From positions 50,089-114,088 of the forward strand of contig QANZ01020629.1 of the NCBI GenBank assembly GCA_003254925.1: a stretch of 64,000 nt of DNA, written 5' to 3'. How positions within the stretch are numbered: position 1 is the stretch's first letter; every line of letters starts with the position of its first letter. Below are positions 54,779 to 64,000 of this stretch, piece by piece. The notes beneath the pieces were generated by a model. It made no database searches. It was not told the DNA's origin and saw only the letters and a program-made list of their open reading frames with translations. This stretch comes from Chamaecrista fasciculata. Lineage: Eukaryota; Streptophyta; Magnoliopsida; Fabales; Fabaceae. Made by a program: the position numbers and the translations under genes.

Positions 54779-57460
54779 ATGGATGAGGAAGAAGATCAAC
54801 AGAAGGTTGCGGATCTGGTCAAGGAATTGGTACGTCGATTGCTGTCTCAAAATCACCCATCAGATTCACGAACCACAAGCCCTAACTCCCCCGATTTTCA
54901 AAACTCTCTTCGCTATGCATTTCGCATCCTCTCCAGCAGACTCACACCCTCCGTTGCTCCCGACTCTGCCGCTATCGCCGATTCCATCAAGCGCCGCCTC
55001 GCCACTCAAGGTAGATCCGCCGAAGCCCTCACTTTTGCTGACCTTTACTCTAAATTTGCTTCAAAAACAGGCCCTGGCAGTGTTAATAACAAATGGGCAG
55101 TTATTTATTTGCTCAAAATCATTTCCGAAGACCGCAAAAACATGAAAACCCAATTAGATACATCTGTTTTGTTGCCCAATTTGGCATTAGCTGAAAGTGA
55201 GTCGGGTAAGGATTCGCGGATTTTGCATAGTCGTGCTGCTCAGGATAAGGGATGGAACAATGGGGTTCTGTTGGTTAACAAGGATCCAGATAATCGTCGT
55301 GATATTGCCTACCGCGAGTTTGTAAATTTGGTTAAGGAAGAAAATGAGGTTTCCGAAGAGGTATTGGTTCGGGATGTGTTATATGCATGTCAAGGAGTTG
55401 ACGGTAAGTATGTGAAATTTGATAATAAAGTAGATGGGTATGTTCTATCAGAGTTTATTAAGGTCCCTAAAGCCACTAGGACTATGGTACATAAACTTTG
55501 TGAACTGGGGAGGTTGTTTAAAAAGGTAACAGGGTACATATCTCAGAGTATGGATCGACTTCCAGAAGAAAATGTAGGAACTGTGGGGCAGGCGTTTTGT
55601 GCTGCACTGCAAGATGAGCTTACTGAGTACTACAAGTTGTTGGCAGTACTTGAGGCACAGTCTTCAAATCCTATTCCATTAGTATCTGAGTCAGCAAGTT
55701 CAGCGAATTATCTTTCACTAAGGAGACTAATTGTTTGGCTTGCAGAGCCAATGGTGAAAATGCGGTTAATGGCGGATTTGGTTGATAATTGTAGGATTTT
55801 AAGGGGTGGTGCAATGGCTAGTACAATTCATTTGCATGCCCAACATGGTGACCCTTTAGTTCATGAATTTTTGCGAAGATTACTGCAACGAGTGTGTTCT
55901 CCACTTTATGAAATAGTGAAAAGATGGGTTCTGGAAGGGGAGTTGGAAGATATATTTGCTGAATTCTTTATTGTCGGTACACCAGTGAAAGCTGAGTCTC
56001 TTTGGAGAGAAGGTTACGTGCTTCATGCTGCCATGCTTCCTACATTCATTTCGCCTTCTCTTGCTCAGCGTATCTTGAGGACCGGTAAATCCATAAATTT
56101 TCTTCGTGTTTGTTGTGAGGATTCTGGCTGGTCTGAGGCTGCAACAGAAACTGCCACTGCTACTGGGGCTACGGCAAGAAGAGGTGGTTTTGGCTATGGT
56201 GAAACTGATGCTCTCGAGTCATTGGTTGATGGAGCAGCAAAAAGAATTGATAAGCATTTGTTGGATGTAATGTACAAAAGGTACAAATTTAAAGAACACT
56301 GTCTTGCAATTAAGCAGTATATAATGCTTGGTCAAGGTGATTTTGTTCAATATCTTATGGATATTGTGGGGCCTGAGCTTTCTGAACCTGCTAACACTAT
56401 AAGCTCTTTTAAACTTGCTGGAATGCTGGAAACTGCAATTCGTTCATCCAATGCTCAATATGATGACCCTGATATATTGGATAGGCTAAGGGTCAAAATG
56501 ATGCCACATGAAAGTGGTGATAGGGGCTGGGATGTATTTTCACTTGAATATGATGCAAGAGTTCCGCTAGATACTGTGTTCACAGAGTCTGTGATGTCAA
56601 AGTATTTGAGAATTTTCAATTTTCTGTGGAAGCTTAGAAGAGTGGAACATGCACTTATTGGTGCGTGGAAGACCATGAAACCAAATGGTATTACGTCCCG
56701 TTCCTTAACTAAGCTGCAACATACAATAAAGTTGCAATTAGTTTCAACTCTGAGGCGCTGCCAGGTTCTTTGGGTTGAAATGAATCACTTTGTTTCAAAC
56801 TTGCAATATTATATAATGTTTGAAGTATTGGAGGTTTCATGGTCAAATTTTTTAAATGAGATGGAGATAGCCAAGGATCTTGATGACCTACTTGCAGCGC
56901 ATGAGAAATATCTACATTCAATTGTTGAAAAATCTCTCCTTGGAGAGCGCTCTCAGTCCCTTTACAAGTCTCTATTTGTTGTATTTGATCTCATATTACG
57001 TTTTCGGAGTCATGCAGATCGATTGTATGAAGGAATCAATGAGTTGCAAGCAAGGTATACAACTTACTGAATCATACTATCATATCCATTATATTTATTG
57101 ATCATCTTAACTCCCCTCCCACCCCTAATAATTTAGGTAATTCTGTCTTTATTTGATTTTATTTGCTTCAGAATCATGGAATCCTCATATCAAGACCCGA
57201 AGAAGTCACGAAAGAAAATGAATATGAAGTCTGTGGAACATGAATCTTGGATTGCTGATGGAAGGAAAGCCCTAACACAACGTGCTGGTGAATTTCTTCG
57301 TAGTATGGGGCAAGATCTGAATGTGATTGCTAAGGAGTATTCGTTATTTCAAGAGGAATTTATCTCTCAACTGCCTTTACAGCAGCATGTTGATCTTAAG
57401 TTCCTATTTTTCCGTCTTGACTTTAATGAATTTTATGGCCGGCTGTGTCCAAGCATATAG
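54779..57460 (+). CDS. Gamma-tubulin complex component 3 (GCP3/SPC98)
   Basis: Exon 1 is 54779-57054 and exon 2 is 57172-57460, joined AG|GTATAC...CTTCAG|A in frame to give 854 residues. This is close to the roughly 840 of plant GCP3. The start MDEEEDQQKVADLVKELV and the block RYAFRILSSRLTPSVAPD match plant GCP3. The GCP N-terminal domain covers about 180-480, and the C-terminal gamma-tubulin-binding domain about 500-840, ending LKFLFFRLDFNEFYGRL. GCP3 pairs with GCP2 and gamma-tubulin to nucleate microtubules at the nuclear envelope and cell cortex. An upstream in-frame ATG at 54683 would add 32 basic residues not seen in the family, so I prefer 54779. Confidence 0.95.
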
Positions 57461-58902
57461 CAAATGTATGAATGCGTTGAGCTTCAGGTCAAAGCATTGT
57501 TACTATAAGAAGACAGGGATCAACTATATGCTTTTGCAACTTGCTAACCACCATTGTAATTGATGAAACAGTTGTATCAGGACTAAGCAAACATTTCATT
57601 GTTCATTAATGGACTACAGGTATGATGAGTATTTTTCCTTCTTCATAGTTCTTTTTTATATATATAAAAAATATTAAATGGAAGAACTGACTCTCTATCT
57701 TTCTCCTTGCAGATGGCTTTTACTCCTTTCTGGTGGTTTGTATGGTAGTGTGGATGTGAAGATATTAATATACTCTGATTTGGTGTGAGATGTGGGTAGT
57801 ATACACATTATTATCGGATTTTTTTGATGATTTATTTGGCACTTTCTGAGGGTTTTGCTAGATGGTCATTTCAGATTTTGTACATATGTATCATAGTTTT
57901 AGCTTAGTAGTACTGGCTGAATAGAAAAGATTAAAAGAATGCCTAAAATTCTAGTTTTTACATTACCTACTCTGTAGAGTGCCTAGGTTTTCGCCTTGTG
58001 GTATTAAAAAGGAAAAAAAAAACACAGGTATTGAAATATCGAAGTTATTGCCTTGTAATGGGAATCTATTCGCAAAATTAATAGCTTGTTCATTTTGAAG
58101 AAAACATGAGTACATGACTATTATTGCAATTTCAATCTTTTATACATGTCTCTAAAGGTGAATTGATTCAGCTGAGCCTGAGCTGTAAAGCAAAAAATAC
58201 TGTTCTGTAATCTTTTGATTGTTAGGTGCATCAGTGCATGTGAAGAACAGCAATGAGTTTTAATTCTAAGTCATATCATATCGGTCATTTTATTTCATTC
58301 AACATGACTTTCTGCTTTGGGAAAAAACTTTTCACAGTTGAAAGATGTGTTACATGTGCGTTTATTAAAATTGTCAAATATTTTAATGGAAATAAATACT
58401 GGTTTGAGGCTAAAATACTGGAATCATTAGAAATAGAAAGTTCAGCCGAGTTGGAGTTGTTTACTTCAAAGAGCAGGAGTAGGCCAATGCCGTCTTGCAC
58501 AAAGAGATGCAAAAGGATACTTGAGCAGTTTGAGCCACTTAAGTTGTGTCTCAGTCCCAAAATTTATTTGGCCATATCAATGGTTATTTAGAAAATTTTC
58601 AAGTTAGAAGTTATATTTGAGTGTTGTTTTATTTATTTTACCAAACACCAAGAGTAATTATACACATGTTTAGAATGGTAAGTAAAGAATGACGTTAAAC
58701 AAATGAATGTTAACTCTGGCTACTGATCAATCCTAAATTTAATCGTAAATAAAATTCAAAATTTCTTTTATAGTATCTGTTGGTAGCTTAGCCATTGAAG
58801 CTTTACAATAATGCAAGTTACAAGAACTGTACAACATGGTGGAAATCAGAATTGAATGTACGTTGGAAACTCGTGTATTGGTTAGGAAGGAAGACATGGC
58901 TA
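57461..58902. other. 3' flanks of convergent GCP3 and DNA glycosylase genes
   Basis: The GCP3 transcript probably continues to about 57600-57950 and the glycosylase transcript ends somewhere right of 58700. No other gene is recognised. The ORF at 58253-58591 has no family features. Confidence 0.55.
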
Positions 58903-61331
58903 TTATAAGGGTGGTCTGAGAGTGTTTTTTGGAGCACTTATCCATGGTGTACCTGCAATGGCAAATCTCCACAATGCATTCACATCCTCTGGCAATGCAT
59001 ATTCGATACCAACACGCGGACCAATCAATATGCTTTCAGGCTTCGGACCATCCAATAGTTCCAAACCACCTGCCTCACAAATTCATTTCCCTTTTCAGAA
59101 TTCAATCTCTCTTCTTTATCCATTCCTCAGTTTTACGTTAAGGACATGGGATTGTGAACTTACCAGGTGTATAAAAGGGATGATTGGACCATTCTGTTGA
59201 AAGACCCAGTGCTTGACCAACCTGGGATTTGGGAGAACAATCACACTCGTCAATTTTGACGACAACATATGCACAGATATTTGGGAGAAACCAATCACTC
59301 TAACCTTATTTCTCATTGAAAAATGGCCTTCAAATGAAGAAACCATAATGAAGGATTCTGGAAACAATGAATATATTCTCGTCTAAGCTATACGTTCTTG
59401 CTTTCTATTTTTCCTCCCAACTTTCCATCTAGTGAAAACTTCAATTTATCATTAAACTTAACTGCCACGTAAATTCTATTATTACAAATGATTGCAGCCT
59501 CCTTACACTTGTAAGAGGAAGGAAATCAGTAAGCATACTTATTGAAAATTGTTCATTTAGAATGGACCATTATAGGAGAAAAAACAGTTCGAGTGGATGC
59601 CTCAAGTTGCTAAATTAGACCAATAACGAATTTACAATGTCATAAATAATAAACGATAATTGATTTTCAAGCCTTCAATTGTAGATTACTTTCACTTGAT
59701 AATTCAGAATGAGGATAAAATTGCTAACCATGTTGAGTTCATCAAAAGCATCTCAAAAAGATCATTAGGAGAGCGATGAAGGAAATGAAACTAACCTTCC
59801 CAGGGCCAGTAAGAAGTATAGGTTTCTCAGTTTTCTGACCTCGACGTTGCTGAATTACATCCAGTCCTGCAATATTTCGAGTATTATAAAGATATATCTG
59901 CATATGCTTTAATGCAATTATCTCAAGTTAAAGATACTGAGGTCATTTTCAAAGAATCATATTAAACTCTTAGAGATAAACCAAGTACCAGGAGTCGATG
60001 TGACAGAAGATGATAATGGAGGGGAAGGAAAGAGAAAGAGATGTTTCATAAAAACCCCTCCCTTGTTTGAGAGTTTCATATGAAGAGTTAAAAGAATGGA
60101 CTATATATTTTTTTTTCACTAACTTCCCTTCCTTTATAACTAGAAATCCTCCCAATTTGAAGGATTATAGAGGGGAAGAATTTCGCTATTTGAAAGGTAG
60201 ATTATCATTTTTAACTATCCGTTCTCTGCCCTTCAATTGTCTTTGAACTCCTTTCCTTTCCAATTCCCAAAATATCCTAGAGAAGCATCTCCAAAATTTT
60301 TCCTTTTCTTTTCTTCTCCTTCAACAAAAAATTGAATATTGTACTCATTTTAAGAAGCCAATTACCCACGGATTTAAGTCTTCACACGCAGACAACACAA
60401 CATAACTAAAATTTTAGTGGTTCCTCACATAAAGGCAGTGCTATGCTGAGGCAAGCAATAGGAAATGATTTTTTCCCCTCAAAGAAACTGAATAAGTTTA
60501 CCAGTAATAGGTGCACAAGAACGAATCAAAACAGCTGCTCCAGCTCCTTCTTTGTCAGCGACAACATTCAACATTACATGGAGACCATAGCAAAGGTAAA
60601 CATATGCATGTCCGCCAGGTCCAAACTACAAGTTAGTTAGTAACAAAGCCTTAGAAGAAATTAGTGTAAACAAAGATTACTGCCTCTTCAAAGGCAGGAA
60701 TGTAATAAGGTGAAAAGTGGGATGTGAAGAAAGAATCTCACGACAGGGGCAGTTCTTGGTGTAATACCAAATCGACCATGACAAGCTGAATCATTTGGTC
60801 TGTATGCTTCCACCTGCCTGATACGCATTCCTCGTTAAATACCAATTAGAGAGGCAAGCCAGACTAAGAGATAACCTAATGCATATATATTCTTCAGCTA
60901 GGTTTATGAGATAAAAGTTTTCATCAGGAATTTAACCACAATCCAAAGGAGAAGTAAAAAGGGGAATGGAAGGTGACCTCAGTAATTTGAAGAACGACGT
61001 CGTCCCTGCGGAGAAACTTTCCAAGCAAACGAGGGGCTAGATCAAGCGCATCAATTTGAAAGAAGTGTGAGGGCAGTATCTCCATTTTTGGTGGCTTTGC
61101 ATCTAATCTGGGTTGGGGCTTGGGTTTAGCCCTAAGCCTCGTCCTTTTGGAACGCTGACTCGTTCCAACGTCGTCAGGAATCGGTAGAGTGGGTTTTACG
61201 ACTCGTTTGAATCGGTGGGTTGTTTTCATTCTCTGGCCGCGAAACGAAAACGAGTCAAACAAAGAAGCCGGTGGTGATGCTGAAGGTGACTCGCTTGGGA
61301 TTTTGGCGGGTATTGATCCAGGTAGAGACAT
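58903..61331 (-). CDS. 3-methyladenine DNA glycosylase, AAG/MPG family
   Basis: Six coding exons: 60978-61331, 60742-60813, 60502-60625, 59796-59866, 59164-59221, 58903-59069. They splice in frame to 281 residues. An N-terminal extension of about 80 residues is basic (HRFKRVVK, RSKRTRLRAKPKP), suggesting nuclear targeting. The catalytic region reads TEVEAY across the exon 1/2 join. Glu120 and Tyr122 correspond to human AAG Glu125 and Tyr127, followed by CHGRFG and FGPGGHAYVYLCYG. The enzyme removes alkylated purines such as 3-methyladenine and hypoxanthine to start base-excision repair. This is the monofunctional AAG fold, not the bacterial AlkA/TAG type. Confidence 0.94.
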
Positions 61332-61489
61332 ATCAAGGTCGTTTCTTTCAGTAGCCTCTTTGCTTGGACCCTCAAAATCCTTAATTCAATAATTCATTAT
61401 GCATTTTTTTTTAGACATAATTCATTCAAAAGGCAAACTCAAATACAATCAAAACGAAAACAAAATAAAAGTAATCAATCTTTTTATTG

Positions 61490-62165
61490 TGAAGGGTTGA
61501 TAAGTCTAACAGAATTTTAGGGGTATTTTGTTTATATTTTATTTGCATATTATATTTTAAGATTTACCCCAAAATCTCAACTTTCTAGATTTTTTCTCAA
61601 ATTTTAAATTAAATTGAAAATGTGATATTTTTTAGATTAAATATTTATTTTTAAATTATAATGTTTTTAAATTAGGATTTAATGTTTATTCGGTCTTTAA
61701 TTTGCTCTGCAAGTAAAGAAAGATTCACAAAATCCCTTGAAATCAATTCAACTAGAAGATATTTTCACCTTGCATACGTCTAGCCCAAGGCTTGTGGGGA
61801 TTATGAAGTTTAAAAAGAGAAATTCAGTAGTTGATATCTTTTGGTTATTAGGAGATTTTGTAATTTGAATTTCAGAGATTTGGGATAATCAGATAGAGTT
61901 AGCTCTATAAATAGGTATCATAAGGTTTTCACTAAAATCATCATAGACTTTACTTTTATTCCACACTTTATATATTTTGGTGCTCAATGGCCTTACGTGA
62001 CTAACTCTCTTATCTTCACTTTGGATGTTTCAATACTTGTGAGATCTTCTTCATACTTTCTATTTCATGAATTTATAATATTTTTCTTTCTCCTAATCTT
62101 CTTTTTAATTGTTTTCAAGTTGAACATTCAACTAAGAGCCCAGTTGTATAATTGATTTGTTAACA
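61490..62165 (+). mobile_element. Possible solo LTR or LTR remnant
   Basis: The stretch has LTR-promoter character: CTCTATAAATAGGTATCAT at about 61900-61918, followed by a T-rich leader with polyadenylation-like AATATATTT words. No coding, primer-binding site or clean target duplication is visible, and the boundaries are guesses. It could instead be ordinary promoter DNA. Confidence 0.3.
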
Positions 62166-62359
62166 TAACGTTAGGTGTTCTTATTGATTCGTAATTAGTA
62201 AGTTCATCACTAAGTAGCAACTAAGATGATGAAACAGTGATATAATAAAAAAATAAAATATATTTAACTTGTTCTTGTTTTTGCATTTCGTAAAGGTGTT
62301 TGGGCCTTGGAGTGTGAATTAGTAGTAATGGACCGTTGTTATTGGGTCCAGTGAAGCTA

Positions 62360-62385
62360 GAAGTTTAAAGAATTCTAGATCCTTC
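62360..62385 (+). promoter_or_regulatory. Heat-shock-element-like motifs upstream of AHA1
   Basis: TTCtaGATccTTC at 62373-62385 matches the three-unit heat-shock element TTCnnGAAnnTTC with one base changed. Directly before it, GAAgtTTAaaGAA at 62360-62372 matches the opposite phase with one change. Together they lie about 210-235 bp before the AHA1 ATG. This suggests HSF-driven expression, as expected for an HSP90 co-chaperone. It is inference from motif content. Confidence 0.55.
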
Positions 62386-62595
62386 TAAAGTACAAACTGG
62401 GAAGTCCGATTTGGAGATTGGAACCCTCGAGAGTCCAGACAAGAACCTCAAACCCTCTCTTTTTATTAGTGCCTTCTTTCTTCTTCTCTCACAGTCACAG
62501 AACGAATCGCAAATTCCCGATCTATTCTGAACATACAAATCTCCTTCTCTCTCTCATCTCCTTTCTCTCGCTTCTCACATTCAAATCCAAATCCA

Positions 62596-63851
62596 ATGGC
62601 TAGATTCGGCGAGGGCGACAAGCGGTGGATCGTGGAGGACAGGGCTGACGGTACCAACGTTCACAATTGGCACTGGGCCGAAACCAATTGTCTCGAATGG
62701 TCCAAGAATCTCTTCTCCAAGCTTCTCTCTAATCTCGCCGTTCTCGATGGCGAGGGCAACTTGTTCATCAACACCAAGACCGTCGACAAGGTCGATGGAG
62801 AAGCCTATGTCAATGTTCGCAAGGGCAAAATCATTCCAGGCTACGAGCTTAGCCTTACTCTTTCTTGGGAAGGAGAAGCCAAGGATTCCGACGCTAAATC
62901 CTTGCTCAAAGTTCAGGGGACTGTGGAAATTCCATATATCTCCGATGAGAATGCCGATGAGGACCCTGAGCTTAAGGTCACTGTCAATGACGAAGGCCCC
63001 ATTGGTAAGAGGCTCAAGGAGGCCATGGTTTCTAAGGGGAAGCCTTTAATTTTGGACAAAGTTAGGGAGTGGGTGCAGAGTATGGCGAAAGGTGGGCCTG
63101 TCAAAGAAGAATTGGAACCTAAGAAAGTCAATCCGCAGGCGACTCCGGCTGCCTCCGCCGCGGCGGCAACGAAGAAGGAGGTTGCGGCGAAGGAGAAGGA
63201 GAAGGAGAAGGTGAAGAGTGATAGCAAGAAGAATTGTAAGACAATCAGCTTGACGGAGAAGTTTAGTTGCAGGGCAAGGGATTTGTATGAGATATTGATG
63301 GATGAGAATAGATGGAAGGGTTTTACGCAGAGCAATGCTAAGATAAGCAAGGAGGTTGGTGGAGAGTTCTTCATTTTCGGTGGCTCCGTTACCGGAACCA
63401 TTGTGGAGTTGCAGGAAGCTAAGCTTATTGTGCAGAAATGGAGGTTTGGGAACTGGCAAGATGGGGTGTTCTCTACCGTAAGTTTCTTTTCTTTTCTTTT
63501 TTCCTTGAATGATGTGATGGAAGTATCAGATCAATGTACTGAGTGAGTGGAAATGAATTTTGCAGGTGAGACTTGTGTTTGAGGAACCTGAACCAGGGCT
63601 TACCGTCCTCAAGCTCACACATAAGGATGTGCCTGAAGAGGATAGGTGAGAATTTCATCATTGTTTTCTGTTCATGGGATCTTTCCTCTTGTCCAATTTC
63701 ACGACACTATGATTTTGTTAATTTTCCTTTGACTGAGCTGATTTCTTGCGAATGCAGATATGGAAATGCCACTGTGGTGGAGAACACAGAGAGAGGATGG
63801 CGGGATCTCATTTTCCAAAGGATACGGGCAGTTTTTGGTTTTGGACTTTGA
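62596..63851 (+). CDS. AHA1-type activator of HSP90 ATPase
   Basis: Exons 62596-63477, 63566-63645 and 63758-63851 join in frame to 351 residues. The N-terminal Aha1_N domain (about 20-165) contains NVHNWHWAE, the family's conserved NxNNWHW-like motif, and binds the HSP90 middle domain. A Lys/Glu/Ala-rich linker (about 175-215) leads to the C-terminal AHSA1/START-like domain (about 220-345), with FGGSVTGTIVEL and WRFGNWQDGVFST. It ends RAVFGFGL. AHA1 stimulates the ATPase of cytosolic HSP90 and speeds the client-folding cycle. The start follows a CT-rich leader and matches family N termini. Heat-shock-like motifs lie upstream. Confidence 0.95.
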
Positions 63852-64000
63852 GTTCTCCACATAACTCTTCTTCTAGTGTTTTAGGGTTATTTTTTTTTCC
63901 CTTTTCATCGATCCTTAACTTCTCAGCAAAGGAAAAATTAATGGAATGACAGGTGGATGTTGTGAACTGTAATACAAGTGATTTATGTTTCCAGGATTCT
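63852..64000 (+). other. AHA1 3' UTR, running to the window edge
   Basis: The sequence continues past the stop codon with T-rich transcript-like DNA and no further coding region. The poly(A) site is not certain within the window. Confidence 0.5.

Larger units (their letters stand above)
61332..62595. promoter_or_regulatory. Divergent promoter region between the DNA glycosylase and AHA1 genes
   Basis: This 1264-bp stretch separates two oppositely transcribed genes. It contains an LTR-like segment with a TATA box (about 61490-62165) and, nearer AHA1, heat-shock-element-like motifs at 62360-62385. A CT-rich leader (about 62450-62595) precedes the AHA1 ATG. Confidence 0.6.

Noticed and set aside
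57176..57460. Separate small gene downstream of GCP3
   Set aside because: It is the second exon of GCP3. The splice sites join in frame and the protein ending matches the family.
58253..58591. ORF of 112 codons between GCP3 and the DNA glycosylase
   Set aside because: No recognisable family, and its length is compatible with chance. It lies in a 3' flanking region.
62747..63459. Alternative-frame ORFs over AHA1
   Set aside because: They overlap a well-supported AHA1 coding exon and have no family features.

Overview
This window looks like nuclear DNA of a dicot plant. Intergenic DNA is very AT-rich, introns are GT-AG and small to medium-sized, and genes are separated by kilobases holding nested plant-type transposons (Ty1-copia, Mutator-like, hAT-like, tRNA-derived SINEs). 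The host genes are typical land-plant ones: PTI1-like kinase, SINA-type E3 ligase, gamma-tubulin complex component 3, AHA1 co-chaperone, TMCO1, and AAG-type DNA glycosylase. The species cannot be named from the sequence alone. A 19-base N run (39469-39487) marks an assembly gap.

Layout. 1-7.9 kb: gene-free AT-rich DNA with a hAT-like MITE and foldback repeats. 8.0-11.7 kb: two short intronless minus-strand genes, each ending in an LxLxL (EAR-like) tail; one has a single C2H2 finger. 12.2-16.5 kb: a transposon cluster. It holds a Mutator-like element with 9-bp target duplications inside an older inverted-repeat element, and a nearly intact but internally deleted Ty1-copia element with LTRs, primer-binding site and 5-bp target duplication. 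16.8-21.7 kb: diverged duplicated AT-rich DNA, an orphan exon-like ORF, and a SINE with a perfect 21-bp target duplication. 21.9-22.5 kb: TMCO1. 24.8-26.7 kb: a two-exon, probably plastid, methyltransferase-fold protein.

28.0-35.9 kb: a large eight-exon minus-strand gene (about 1273 aa, NST1-like coiled coil) with one GC-AG intron. 37.9-39.6 kb: a second Mutator-like element. 40.9-43.1 kb: PTI1-like kinase (minus). 44.7-47.3 kb: SINAT-type E3 ligase (minus) whose first intron carries a copia gag fragment. 48.7-54.7 kb: gene-poor DNA with two SINE copies. 54.8-57.5 kb: GCP3 (plus). 58.9-61.3 kb: 3-methyladenine DNA glycosylase (minus). 62.6-63.85 kb: AHA1 (plus), with heat-shock-element-like sequence upstream.

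The genes are independent housekeeping or signalling genes, not a cluster acting in one pathway. I found no convincing previously undescribed system. The most informative items are the transposon structures, the GC-AG intron, the heat-shock-like promoter of AHA1, the DFS variant in the kinase, and the lineage-specific EAR-tailed small proteins. Exon boundaries were read by eye from splice sites, reading-frame continuity and remembered protein families. No database search was run.
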